Of a stretch of 64,000 nt of DNA, positions 26,456-35,431 are shown piece after piece; position 1 is the first letter of the stretch, and each line of letters begins with the position of its first letter. Source of the DNA: Phyllobacterium myrsinacearum (GTDB lineage Bacteria > Pseudomonadota > Alphaproteobacteria > Rhizobiales > Rhizobiaceae). The notes below the pieces were generated by a model, which saw only the letters and a list, made by a program, of their open reading frames with translations, did not search any database and was not told the DNA's origin. A program made the translations under genes and the position numbers. The DNA lies in NCBI RefSeq assembly GCF_002980555.1, contig NZ_PVBT01000001.1, positions 186,001 through 250,000 on the forward strand, read 5' to 3'.

Positions 26456-26678
26456 ACACAAATGCCGTTCAAACCACCCCGGCTCAGGTGAACAGAGTGT
26501 CACTTTTTGCCATGGGCGCACGAAAATCGGTTTACGGCGGGCGGCTGAGATGCTACGCGGGAAAAAAGGAGACATTTTGTGACAGGATTCCTCTTCATCC
26601 GACGATGAAACCCGAACCGGCGCTTGAACAGCGCGGCGGACGTTCCTGTGTTGGCCAAAGGCCATTGTCTACTCCTTT
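26456..26678 (+). other. Leader region of the acetyltransferase gene with nine-codon ORF
   Basis: Between the MITE and the gene at 26679. A tiny ORF GTG-ACA-GGA... (26579-26608, nine codons, product VTGFLFIRR) has a strong SD AAAGGAG (26565-26571) 7 bases upstream. A short TGGCC-AAA-GGCCA hairpin lies at about 26652-26664, just before the acetyltransferase start. It may be a leader peptide or chance. Nothing else is recognised. Confidence 0.35.
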
Positions 26679-27206
26679 ATGAAGATACCCAGCATGCTGA
26701 CCCATGTCGTGACCTACGCGCCGGAAGAACCGGTGCATGACGCTGCCATCGAAGACATCAACAAGGAAGCTTTCGGCCCCGGCCGTTTCACCCGTGCCGC
26801 CTACCGCATCCGCGAGGGCGGTCCGCATGACCGTGCCCTGTCCTTTGTCGCGCTGAACGGCGAGCATGTGGTGGGGTCGGTGCGGCTGACGCCCATCCTG
26901 ATCGGCAAGACATCCGCGATGCTGCTCGGTCCGCTGGCAGTCCGGCCCGCCTGGAAGAAGCAGGGCATCGGCGCGGCGCTCATGCGCATGTCCATGGAAG
27001 CCGCCCGGCTTGCCGGGCACAAGCTGGTCATTCTGGTGGGGGACGAGCCCTATTATGCGCCATTCGGCTTCCGCCCCATTGTCGGGCATCAGATCGAGAT
27101 GCCTGCGCCGGTCGAACCATCGCGGTTCCTTGCCTGCGAACTCACGCCGCGCGCCCTGAAAGATGTGCAGGGCCGGGTACGGCATGCGGGGATTGACGGT
27201 CAGTAG
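26679..27206 (+). CDS. GNAT family N-acetyltransferase
   Basis: A 175-residue acetyltransferase of the YhbS type. Motif A is LGPLAVRPAWKKQGIGAALM (the Q/R-x-x-G-x-G/A acetyl-CoA loop is KKQGIGA, near 103-109), followed by LVILVGDEPYYAPFGF, which is characteristic of this subgroup. The start at 26679 is weakly supported by SD; an ATG at 26694 (MLTHVV) is an alternative. It converges with the membrane protein gene at 27215. Substrate unknown. Confidence 0.88.
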   Translation: MKIPSMLTHVVTYAPEEPVHDAAIEDINKEAFGPGRFTRAAYRIREGGPHDRALSFVALNGEHVVGSVRLTPILIGKTSAMLLGPLAVRPAWKKQGIGAALMRMSMEAARLAGHKLVILVGDEPYYAPFGFRPIVGHQIEMPAPVEPSRFLACELTPRALKDVQGRVRHAGIDGQ

Positions 27207-27214
27207 GCCGGTAA

Positions 27215-29296
27215 TCACCGGCCTTCGCGGTACCACATGCTGCCAAGGACAAGGATCATCGCGGCAAGTCCGAGGAAGCCGGAGAACAGTGGCAGGCGGT
27301 TGACGCTCTTCAATACGGTTTCACTCGTCGGCCGCAACCCGATCCAGTTGTCGCCGCTGGCGCTGGCGAAGCTGCGCGAAGCGACGATGCTGGGCACTTC
27401 GATCGATGCCTGGTCTGCGGTTGCCCGCAGGCGGCGGGCACCGCCGCCGGTTTCGCGGGCAAAACCGTCGAGCTTGGCTGTCGTCGATATATAGTCCGCA
27501 AATTCTGGTGCATCGACCGGCCCGACATGGGCAAGCGTCGTCAGATCGCCATTGGCAACCTGAAACAGGCCGATTTCCGTTGTCGGCACCGAGGCAGTGA
27601 ACACGCCGGGTTCGGTCTCGGTGAGCGGGATGTCCTGCTTCTTGCCCGATGGCGTGATGATGCTGGCCTGCTGGGCGGTCTTCTTCATCGTCTGGCGGCG
27701 GATTTCGAGGTTGCGGCCGCTGCCGGTCGCTGTCAGGGCTTCCTCTTCCAGTTCCGGTTCCTTCATCAGCCAATGGGCAATGCGGCGGTAGAGCGCCGCA
27801 TGCGGGCCGCCGCCTTCAAAGCCACGCGCCCACAGCCAGCCCTGATCGGACAGGAACATGCCGACCCTGCCTTCGCCGATACGGTTGAGCACGAGCAACG
27901 GCTTGTCGCCGGCATTCATCACGACCGTGCCTTCCGGCTTGTTGACATCGATGACGCGGAACCAGCGGCTCCACTGCGGCGGCTCCTGTGTGCTGCCTTC
28001 AAGCCCGCGCGTCACGGGATGGCGTTTGCCGTCGTCGCTCAGGCGCGGATAGAAAGCTTTCTCGGTGACATCGCCTGTCGGCGTTGCCGGCAGGATGGTC
28101 AGGAGCGGCGTGTTGGCGATGGAGACGTTGCCCGCATATTCAGGACCGGCGGCAATCAGCAATGCGCCGCCCTTCTGCACGTAGTCGTTGATGTAATCGT
28201 AATAGAGCAGCGGCAGCACGTCGCGGTGCTGATACCGATCGAAAATGATCAGATCGAACTGATCGATCTTGTTGACGAACAATTCGGTTGTCGGGAAGGC
28301 GATCAGCGACAGTTCATTGATCGGCGTGCTGTCCTGCTTTTCCGGCGGGCGCAGAATGGTGAAATGAACCAGATCCACCGACGCATCGGATTTCAGCAGG
28401 TTGCGCCAGGTGCGCTCGCCATTGTGCGGCTCACCGGAAACCAGCAGCACCTTCAGGTTTTCGCGGATGCCGTCGACCATGGCGACAGCGCGGTTGTTGA
28501 TTTCGGTCAGCTCGTTGGGAACGGCGTCGACTGCCAGCTCGACAATGTTGACGCCGGCGCGCGGCAGCGTCACTTCAAGCGGCATTTCCTGGCCGATGAT
28601 GGCATCCTGGGACGTAACTTCATTGCCGTTCACCCGCACGGTGACGCGTGCCCGGCCGCCTTGGGGTTCACCGGCGGCCGTGACCTTGTAGGTCATCTGC
28701 TGCGGCTTGCCGGTAATACCAAAGCGCGGCGCCCGCACAAACTGGATACGCCGGTCGATCTCGCCCGGACGGCCGGTGATCAGCCCGTGGACCGGTGCAT
28801 TGAAACCAAGCGCCGCGACATTGTTCGGGATATCGTGGATTTGTCCGTCGGTGATCATAATGGCGCCGCCGATGCGCGAAGGCGGAACATCGCGGAATGC
28901 GCCGTTCATGGCCTGGAACAGCCGCGTGGCCGTGGCATCGTCGGTTTCGCTGGCGCGGTTGGTTTCCACGGTCCGCACCTCGAATTGCGGCAGGCGCGCC
29001 AGCGCGGCCTGGACCTGCTTGAGCGCCTCGGTTGTATCGGCGGTGCGCTCGCCGATATCCTGGCTCTGGCTGCGGTCGGCGATCACGGCGACGACGCTTT
29101 TGAGCGGCTCGCGTTCCTCGTTGATGACAACGGGATTGAACAGGGCCATGGCGAGCGCGGCCACGGCGAGCAGGCGGATCACGCCGCCGCGCTGGCGCAG
29201 GTACAGGCCCGCCAATGCAAGCGCCAGCAAAGGCAGGAGCAGCAATGCCAGCAGTGGGGTCGACAGCAGGGGCTGGAAATCGAGGGAGAGATACAT
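27215..29296 (-). CDS. Large membrane protein of MoxR/DUF58 cluster (gene 4)
   Basis: A 693-residue protein with two N-terminal membrane helices (LLALLLLPLLALALAGLYL near 15-33; LLAVAALAMALFNPVVI near 41-57) and one at the C-terminus (LFSGFLGLAAMILVLGSMWY). Between them lies a large domain with a vWA-like DRSQSQD stretch (near 73-79), beta-sandwich segments and a GATase-like fold part (GGALLIAAGPEYAG). It ends the minus-strand operon moxR - DUF58 - BatA/DUF4159 - this gene, with 1 bp between genes. Such clusters are found in alphaproteobacteria but their role, perhaps envelope or chaperone-like, is not settled. Confidence 0.82.
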   Translation of the reverse strand: MYLSLDFQPLLSTPLLALLLLPLLALALAGLYLRQRGGVIRLLAVAALAMALFNPVVINEEREPLKSVVAVIADRSQSQDIGERTADTTEALKQVQAALARLPQFEVRTVETNRASETDDATATRLFQAMNGAFRDVPPSRIGGAIMITDGQIHDIPNNVAALGFNAPVHGLITGRPGEIDRRIQFVRAPRFGITGKPQQMTYKVTAAGEPQGGRARVTVRVNGNEVTSQDAIIGQEMPLEVTLPRAGVNIVELAVDAVPNELTEINNRAVAMVDGIRENLKVLLVSGEPHNGERTWRNLLKSDASVDLVHFTILRPPEKQDSTPINELSLIAFPTTELFVNKIDQFDLIIFDRYQHRDVLPLLYYDYINDYVQKGGALLIAAGPEYAGNVSIANTPLLTILPATPTGDVTEKAFYPRLSDDGKRHPVTRGLEGSTQEPPQWSRWFRVIDVNKPEGTVVMNAGDKPLLVLNRIGEGRVGMFLSDQGWLWARGFEGGGPHAALYRRIAHWLMKEPELEEEALTATGSGRNLEIRRQTMKKTAQQASIITPSGKKQDIPLTETEPGVFTASVPTTEIGLFQVANGDLTTLAHVGPVDAPEFADYISTTAKLDGFARETGGGARRLRATADQASIEVPSIVASRSFASASGDNWIGLRPTSETVLKSVNRLPLFSGFLGLAAMILVLGSMWYREGR

Positions 29297-29297
29297 G

Positions 29298-32132
29298 TCA
29301 GTTCGCCAGCCGCTTCAGGAGATCGGGCACGTGCACCTGATCGGATTTGTAGTTGCCGGTCAGCATGTACATGACGATGTTGATGCCCGCACGATAGGCG
29401 AGAACCCGCTGATCCGGATCGTTCGGGATCGTCGGGAGCAGGGGAGCACCGCTGGCATTGACAGCCCAGGCGCCGGCGAGATCATTGCCGGTTATCATGA
29501 TAGGGGAAACGCCGTCGCCGACCCGCACGGGACGGTCCTTGTTGGCTTCGGGTGCCTGCGAGGCCTGTACCCATAGCTGGCTGCCGCGGAACCGGCCGGG
29601 AAAATCCTGCAGGATATAGAAGGCCTTGGTCAGCACATGGTCGTTTGGAACCGGTTCCAGCGCCGGTATGTTCATGCCGGAAAGAATGTCGCGCAGGCGC
29701 GCATTGGCCGGGGTCGAACTGTTGTCGAAGCTGATGGCGGCGGCATCCTGATCGCGTGTGTCGAACAGAACGGTTCCGCCCTGCTGCATATAGGCGTCGA
29801 TCTTGGCAATGGCGTCCCGCGACGGCATTTTGGCCGCGGCGTCGACGGGCCAGTAGATGAGCGGAAAGAAGGCAAGTTCGTCGGTTTCGGGGTTGACGCC
29901 TATGGGATCGCCGGGCTCCAGAGCCGTGCTGTCGGCAAGCGCCCTGGAAAGCCCGAAAAGGCCTGCCTTGCTGATGTCGTCAATGGCACGGTCCCCGGTG
30001 ATGATATAGGCGAGATGCGTGGCATTGACCGCGTCCAGTATGGTCTGGTCGCCCGGTTTGCTGTCGTTCTGCTGGGCATGGGCCGGAGAGGGTCCGAATG
30101 CCAGGATGGCGGGAATGATGAGGATTGCGAAGGAGGCGGCTGCGGCTGTCTTGAAGCGGCGGCGCAAATGCCCGCCGAGCCAGAGAATGGCAAGCGCATC
30201 GAGCGCCAGCAGCAGGGCGGCGAGCCCGAAGAGCGGACCGCGCAGCGGCACCGATTCATCGACGGCATAGCGTGCCGTGGTCACGGGAATGGCAAGCTCG
30301 GGACGGACCAGAGGCTTGATGCCGCTGTCCGGCTTGAAGAGGTTGAGGGCGCTCATGGAATCCTCGACGCCGTAAAAGCCGGGCGGATTGTCAAAGCTCA
30401 CCGTGCCGGTTTCGCCCGGCTTGAGGATAAGCGGCTTGGCATCCGCGCCGGGAGGGGTCAAAGCCCCTTCGGCGTTCAATGTCAGATAGGGCGGAAAGGC
30501 GCGGGAAGCCCCCGCGCCATTTTCCTGCGGCGATGGTCCAGTGTTGCGCGACAGGGTGACGATGCGGTGCAGCATGTCGACAAAACTGCCGCTGATCGGC
30601 AGGTTCGACCACGTGGCTTCCGGCGTGACGTGGAAGAGAACGATCTGACCGCGCCCGCGGGTCTCGCCCGTCACCAGCGGCGTGCCGTCGGCAAGATTGG
30701 CCCAGCTCTTCTCGAAAAGGTCGATGGCGGGCTCTGCCAGAACCTGGCGATTGACCGTGACGTCCTGCGGCGTCGGCAGCCCGGCAAACGGACCCGTATC
30801 CGGGAACGCGGCAACCGGCTGGGATTCCTTCCACGACAGGGCACCGCCCAGGGAACGTTCCCCCTTGCGCAAATTGACCGGCAGAAGCGGGTCGTGTTCG
30901 CTGTTGCCCGCAAGGCGCGGACCGGCAAAGCGGATGAGTGTCCCGCCCTTGGCCACCCAGTCCACCATGGCCTGTTCGGTCTCGCCGGGCAGCTTGCCGA
31001 TATCAGCCATGATGATGACGGACGGCTTCTGCTCCAGGAGTTCGGGGATGGCCTTGATCAGTTCCGCATTGCGTGGCCGCAGGAGATCGGCGAAGGGCTC
31101 AAGCGCGCGCGAGATGTAATAGAGCGGCGACAGCAGCGGCTGTGACAGGTCGGCTTCAGAACCGGACAGCAGGGCGACGCGGCGGCGCTTGTTGTTGTCG
31201 TCGACAAGGAAGGTGGCGCCCGCATGCGGGGCGTTGTCGATGCGCAGGCTGTGAAAGTCGTTGCGCAGTTCATAGGGCGCGGTGATGACGGCCTCCCCGG
31301 CCGCTTCATTGGCCCGGAAAACCAGTCCGGTTTCGGCGATGCGGCGGCCCTTTTCATCATAGGCGCCGATGGTGATGCCGCCCGAGGCGCGGCTGTCATC
31401 GGAACGCACGGCGTGGACGGTCAGTCCATTTGCATTGTTCTCCACCTGCCGGATGGCAGAAAGAGCTGCGATCGACGGCTGATACCAGATCACCGAGGCG
31501 ATCCCGCTCCCCTCCATGGATTTGACGGCTGTCGCCGCCTGCGGGGTATCGACCCCGTCGTTGAGATAGGCAACGCGCACGCCATTGACATTGGCAAGGG
31601 CGGCCTTCAGCCGGTCGAAGGCTGCGCTGCGGTTGACGGGAATCGGCCGGACATTCAGCGCGCGTAGCCGCTCAAGCGCGGTTGCGGCATCGAACGGGCC
31701 GACGTCGGCATTCAGCTTCTCGGCCGTACCCAGGATGTAGATCAGCGCGCCGGAGGCATTGGCATCGGCAATGAGCCGTTCCGCCGTTTCCTTGCGCGCG
31801 GCCCATTCCTCATTGGACGACCAGCCATTGTCGAGCACGATGGCAACCGGTTCCTTGCCGCTCAAAGTCTCGGCGCGCGGATTCCATACGGGTTCGGCGA
31901 GCGCCAGAATGACGAGCGCGGCGAGCACAAGCCGCAGCAGCGTTAGCCACCAGGGGCTGCGGTCCGGCGTTTCCTCCTTCTTGAGGATCTGGGCCAGAAT
32001 TTTCAGCGGGGGGAAGGATTCCCGGACCGGCCGCGGCGGCGTTGCCCGCAGCAGCCACCAGATGACAGGCAGGGCCAGAAGACCGAAAAGGATTGCCGGT
32101 GCACCGAGGGCAAGAGGAAAGGCACCCATCAT
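29298..32132 (-). CDS. BatA-N and DUF4159 domain membrane protein
   Basis: A 944-residue protein. The N-terminus (FPLALGAPAILFGLLALPVI, then REsFPPLKIL) matches the N-terminal BatA/aerotolerance membrane domain; a further helix is near 65-82 and another near 620-640. The C-terminal 230 residues contain LAYIITGDRAIDDISKAGL and FFPLIYWPVD, typical of DUF4159. The frame is open upstream, but the ATG at 32132 overlaps the DUF58 stop (ATGA) and gives the correct hydrophobic N-terminus. It should work with the neighbouring MoxR ATPase and DUF58 protein at the inner membrane. Confidence 0.87.
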   Translation of the reverse strand: MMGAFPLALGAPAILFGLLALPVIWWLLRATPPRPVRESFPPLKILAQILKKEETPDRSPWWLTLLRLVLAALVILALAEPVWNPRAETLSGKEPVAIVLDNGWSSNEEWAARKETAERLIADANASGALIYILGTAEKLNADVGPFDAATALERLRALNVRPIPVNRSAAFDRLKAALANVNGVRVAYLNDGVDTPQAATAVKSMEGSGIASVIWYQPSIAALSAIRQVENNANGLTVHAVRSDDSRASGGITIGAYDEKGRRIAETGLVFRANEAAGEAVITAPYELRNDFHSLRIDNAPHAGATFLVDDNNKRRRVALLSGSEADLSQPLLSPLYYISRALEPFADLLRPRNAELIKAIPELLEQKPSVIIMADIGKLPGETEQAMVDWVAKGGTLIRFAGPRLAGNSEHDPLLPVNLRKGERSLGGALSWKESQPVAAFPDTGPFAGLPTPQDVTVNRQVLAEPAIDLFEKSWANLADGTPLVTGETRGRGQIVLFHVTPEATWSNLPISGSFVDMLHRIVTLSRNTGPSPQENGAGASRAFPPYLTLNAEGALTPPGADAKPLILKPGETGTVSFDNPPGFYGVEDSMSALNLFKPDSGIKPLVRPELAIPVTTARYAVDESVPLRGPLFGLAALLLALDALAILWLGGHLRRRFKTAAAASFAILIIPAILAFGPSPAHAQQNDSKPGDQTILDAVNATHLAYIITGDRAIDDISKAGLFGLSRALADSTALEPGDPIGVNPETDELAFFPLIYWPVDAAAKMPSRDAIAKIDAYMQQGGTVLFDTRDQDAAAISFDNSSTPANARLRDILSGMNIPALEPVPNDHVLTKAFYILQDFPGRFRGSQLWVQASQAPEANKDRPVRVGDGVSPIMITGNDLAGAWAVNASGAPLLPTIPNDPDQRVLAYRAGINIVMYMLTGNYKSDQVHVPDLLKRLAN

Positions 32133-33043
32133 AGGCCCGTCCTCTGATAGCCGGCATCGGCGGTCATGTTCAGATGCACGGAAACCAGTGCTTCGGAGGC
32201 GAGGCGGTCGGTGCGGTTGGCGGTGTAGCTCCAGCCGATGCGGCGGCAATAGGCGCTGAGCGTTTCACGCCGGGCAAGGAACAGGCGTTTGTATTCCTCG
32301 GCATAGTCCTGCGCCCGTCCGACGGTCAGAACAGCGCCGGATTCCGGATCGACGAATTCCGTGCGCCGCTTGTAGGGGAAATCCGCTTCGGCCGGATCGT
32401 AGATTTCGACCAGATGCGCGCGAGCGCCGCGCTGCGCAATCTGCTCGAGCAGGGCAAGCGTTTCGCTGACCGGCTCGAGAAAATCGCTGACCAGCACCAC
32501 ATCGGAAAAGCGCCGGACCTTGCTGAAATCCGGTTGCTTCGGCAGATCGATGACATGCGACAATGCAACCGCCAACCGCTCCGCGCCATTGGCGGCGGAG
32601 GCCGGATCGGTGACGCCGGGAAAGGCGATGCGCTCGCCGCTGCGCGACAAAAGCTCGGCCAGCGCCAGGATGAGCACGAGCGCGCGCGATTCCTTCGATA
32701 CCTGCGCCATATCCGATTTGTAGAGCATGGAGGCCGAGGAATCAGCCCACAGCCAGACCGTATGGGCGGCTTCCCATTCCTGATCCCGGACATAGGTGCG
32801 GTCATCGCGCGCCGACCGGCGCCAGTCGATGCGCGCGATGGCTTCGCCGTCCGTGTAGGGCCGGAACTGCCAGAACGTCTCGCCGACGCCGCTCTTGCGG
32901 CGGCCATGCCAGCCGGTATTCGTGGTGTTGGCGATGCGGCGGGCTTCGACCAGAAGATCGGGCAACAGCGCGGCGCGCTGGCGTGCACGCGCCAGCGCCT
33001 CGCGTGTCGCGGTCTTCTCGACCTGCGCGCCGATGGCTGCCAT
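32129..33043 (-). CDS. DUF58 domain protein
   Basis: A 304-residue protein carrying the DUF58 core WQFRPYTDGEAIARIDWRRS (near 58-77) and a vWA-like MIDAS motif DSSAS (near 100-104). No membrane segment. DUF58 proteins are almost always next to MoxR ATPases, as here, and are thought to be metal-dependent vWA partners of them. The start at 33043 overlaps the moxR stop by one base, and the stop overlaps the next ATG. Confidence 0.9.
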   Translation of the reverse strand: MAAIGAQVEKTATREALARARQRAALLPDLLVEARRIANTTNTGWHGRRKSGVGETFWQFRPYTDGEAIARIDWRRSARDDRTYVRDQEWEAAHTVWLWADSSASMLYKSDMAQVSKESRALVLILALAELLSRSGERIAFPGVTDPASAANGAERLAVALSHVIDLPKQPDFSKVRRFSDVVLVSDFLEPVSETLALLEQIAQRGARAHLVEIYDPAEADFPYKRRTEFVDPESGAVLTVGRAQDYAEEYKRLFLARRETLSAYCRRIGWSYTANRTDRLASEALVSVHLNMTADAGYQRTGL

Positions 33044-34050
33044 CAGAGTGCGGCCTTGGTCAGATTGGCGATGACCTCACGCACATTCATGCCGTCGGCG
33101 CGGGCTGCGAAGGTCAGTGCCATGCGGTGCTGCAGAACTGGTTCGGCCAGCGCTCTGACATCGTCAATCGACGGCGCGAGACGCCCGTCATAGAGCGCGC
33201 GGGCGCGCGCGCACAGCATCAGCGCCTGGCTGGCGCGCGGGCCGGGGCCCCAGGCGATGAATTTTTGCGCGATATCGTTATCCGCACCGGGGCGGGCCGA
33301 ACGCACGAGCTTGAGGATGGCTTCGACAACGCCTTCCGCCACGGGAATCCGGCGGATCAGCTGCTGCATGTCGCGCAGACGCTCGGCAGTGATGGTCTTG
33401 GCCGCGCGGGCTTCGGACGTGCCGGTGGTTTCGAGAAGGACGCGGCGCTCTGCGTCGAGTTCCGGATAAAGGATGTCGATCTGCATGAGGAAGCGGTCAA
33501 GCTGCGCCTCGGGCAGGGGATAGGTGCCTTCCTGTTCCAGCGGGTTTTGCGTCGCCAGCACATGGAACGGCGCCGGCAGGTCGTGCCGTTCACCGGCAAC
33601 GGTCACATGATATTCCTGCATGGATTGCAGCAGGGCTGACTGGGTGCGCGGCGAGGCGCGGTTGATTTCGTCAGCCATCAGCAGCTGGGCGAAGATCGGG
33701 CCTTTGACATAGCGGAACGAGCGCTTGCCATGGTCGTCCTGCTCCATGACTTCCGAGCCGATAATGTCCGACGGCATCAGGTCGGGCGTGAACTGCACAC
33801 GGCGCTCATCGAGGCCAAGCACGGTACCGAGGGTTTCAACGAGCTTGGTCTTGGCAAGGCCGGGAACGCCGACGAGAAGGGCATGGCCGCCTGCCAGTAG
33901 CGCGACGAGCGTGCGTTCGATCACGCTTTCCTGGCCGAAGATGACAGTGCCAACGGCAGCGCGTACCCTGGAGATATCGGCCAGAGCCTTTTCCGCCTCT
34001 GCTATCATGGCCTTCGGATCCGATGGTTCCCCGGTTTTGATGATTGTCAT
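33043..34050 (-). CDS. MoxR family AAA+ ATPase
   Basis: A 335-residue MoxR ATPase. Walker A is GVPGLAKTK (near 80-88), Walker B LLMADEINRASPRTQSALLQ with the MoxR-type ADEINR, and sensor/lid motifs LATQNPLEQEGTYPLPEAQLDRF follow. MoxR proteins act as chaperone-like ATPases with vWA partners, here the DUF58 protein next door. It is the first gene of the minus-strand operon; the promoter must lie in 34051-34184, shared with the divergent DUF1285 gene. Confidence 0.93.
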   Translation of the reverse strand: MTIIKTGEPSDPKAMIAEAEKALADISRVRAAVGTVIFGQESVIERTLVALLAGGHALLVGVPGLAKTKLVETLGTVLGLDERRVQFTPDLMPSDIIGSEVMEQDDHGKRSFRYVKGPIFAQLLMADEINRASPRTQSALLQSMQEYHVTVAGERHDLPAPFHVLATQNPLEQEGTYPLPEAQLDRFLMQIDILYPELDAERRVLLETTGTSEARAAKTITAERLRDMQQLIRRIPVAEGVVEAILKLVRSARPGADNDIAQKFIAWGPGPRASQALMLCARARALYDGRLAPSIDDVRALAEPVLQHRMALTFAARADGMNVREVIANLTKAAL

Positions 34051-34184
34051 GGTTTACCTCGTCTCTGGCCTGCGGAGCTGGTTTATGGTCAGCTTCACAC
34101 TTAAATGAGTCTAAATCACTATGACATGCAGACAAGCGGTTTAACGGTGACTATTTCGTGACGAATGAACAAAAAGGTCTTGGT

Positions 34185-34793
34185 ATGGCACAGTCAGAAG
34201 GCACGTTGCGCGATGCGGCAGGGCTTGAAGCGCTGATTTCGCGCGCCGCGGCACAAGGCAAGGGCCTGCCGCCGGTGGAAAAGTGGAACCCGGATTTCTG
34301 CGGTGATCTCGATATGGAGATCAAGGCGGATGGCACCTGGTTCTACATGGGAACACCTATCGGCCGCGCACCGCTGGTCCGGCTGTTCTCCACGGTTCTA
34401 CGCCGGGATGCCGATGGCAAGACCTATCTGGTCACGCCCGTCGAGAAAGTCGGCATCCGCGTCGAGGATGCGCCCTTCCTTGGCGTTGAGCTTAATGTAT
34501 CGGGCGAGGGCGGCGATCAGGTCATGACCTTCCGCACCAATGTCGGCGATATTGTCGAGGCAAATGCCGGCAATCCCCTGCGCTTTGTCATCGACCCGGC
34601 CAATGGCGGCCTCAAGCCCTATGTGCTGGTGCGCGGACGGCTGGAAGCGCTGCTGGCCCGCCCGGTCATGTATGAACTGGTCAGCCATGGCGAAGATATC
34701 GTCGTTGGCGGCAAATCCATGTTTGCCGTGCGTTCCGGCGGTACGGTCTTCCCGATCATGCCGTCGGGCGAACTGGAAGAGCAAAGTCTATGA
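34185..34793 (+). CDS. DUF1285 domain protein
   Basis: A 202-residue protein of the DUF1285 family (GDLDMEIKADGTWFYMGTPI, PLVRLFSTVLRRD, YLVTPVEKVGI). No signal or membrane segment. The ATG at 34185 follows AAGG by 7 bases; a GTG at 34158 would add nine residues. It is the first of three overlapping genes (ATGA to the CoA pyrophosphatase), suggesting one operon with CCA-adding enzyme. Function of the family is unknown. Confidence 0.88.
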   Translation: MAQSEGTLRDAAGLEALISRAAAQGKGLPPVEKWNPDFCGDLDMEIKADGTWFYMGTPIGRAPLVRLFSTVLRRDADGKTYLVTPVEKVGIRVEDAPFLGVELNVSGEGGDQVMTFRTNVGDIVEANAGNPLRFVIDPANGGLKPYVLVRGRLEALLARPVMYELVSHGEDIVVGGKSMFAVRSGGTVFPIMPSGELEEQSL

Positions 34794-35431
34794 ACCAGAC
34801 AATATTGAGGGATGACGGCTTTTCCGCCCGGGCCTTTGCGCAGCGCGTTGCGGCGAAGGGCCATGAGACGCTGAGTGTCGATCATGGCGACCACCTGCTC
34901 AATCCGGACCTCGATGCCCTGATCGCGGCGACAAAACTGCGTGAGGCGGCGGTGCTGATCCCCATCGTCGATCACGGGGATGAAGCGGGTGTCATTCTCA
35001 CCCTGCGCAATGCCAACATGCGCAAGCATTCGGGCCAGGTGGCCTTTCCCGGCGGCGCCATCGATCCGGAAGATGATTTCCAGCCGGAAAAGGCGGCGCT
35101 GCGCGAGGCGCATGAGGAGATCGGGCTGGAAGGGCGGCATGTCGAACTTCTCGGCCGCCTGCCGCGCTATCTCACCACGACGGGTTATTCCATTACCCCG
35201 GTGCTCGGGCTCGTCCATCCGCCATTCGACCTGACGCCCAACCCGGATGAAGTGGCCGATGTCTTCGAAGTGCCATTGTCCTTTCTGATGAATCCTGCCA
35301 ACCACCGCAGGGAAAGCCGGATATGGCAGGACAAGGAACGTTTCTATTATACGATGCCGTTTGGCGACCGCTTCATCTGGGGCGTCACGGCGGGCATCAT
35401 CCGTACACTTTATGAAAGGCTCTATTCTTGA
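34790..35431 (+). CDS. CoA pyrophosphatase (NUDIX)
   Basis: A 213-residue NUDIX protein with the CoA-specific signature LRNANMRKHSGQVAFPGGAIDPED (UPF0035-type motif next to the NUDIX box) and the NUDIX core REAHEEIGL. It splits CoA and its oxidised forms into 4'-phosphopantetheine and 3',5'-ADP. The start overlaps the DUF1285 stop (ATGA), and the stop overlaps the next start. This gene order with the CCA-adding enzyme is common in Hyphomicrobiales as I recall. Confidence 0.92.
   Translation: MNQTILRDDGFSARAFAQRVAAKGHETLSVDHGDHLLNPDLDALIAATKLREAAVLIPIVDHGDEAGVILTLRNANMRKHSGQVAFPGGAIDPEDDFQPEKAALREAHEEIGLEGRHVELLGRLPRYLTTTGYSITPVLGLVHPPFDLTPNPDEVADVFEVPLSFLMNPANHRRESRIWQDKERFYYTMPFGDRFIWGVTAGIIRTLYERLYS

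Noticed and set aside
27527-29374. 615-codon + strand frame over the membrane protein gene
   Set aside because: Shadow frame; the minus-strand protein has clear membrane helices and operon overlap.
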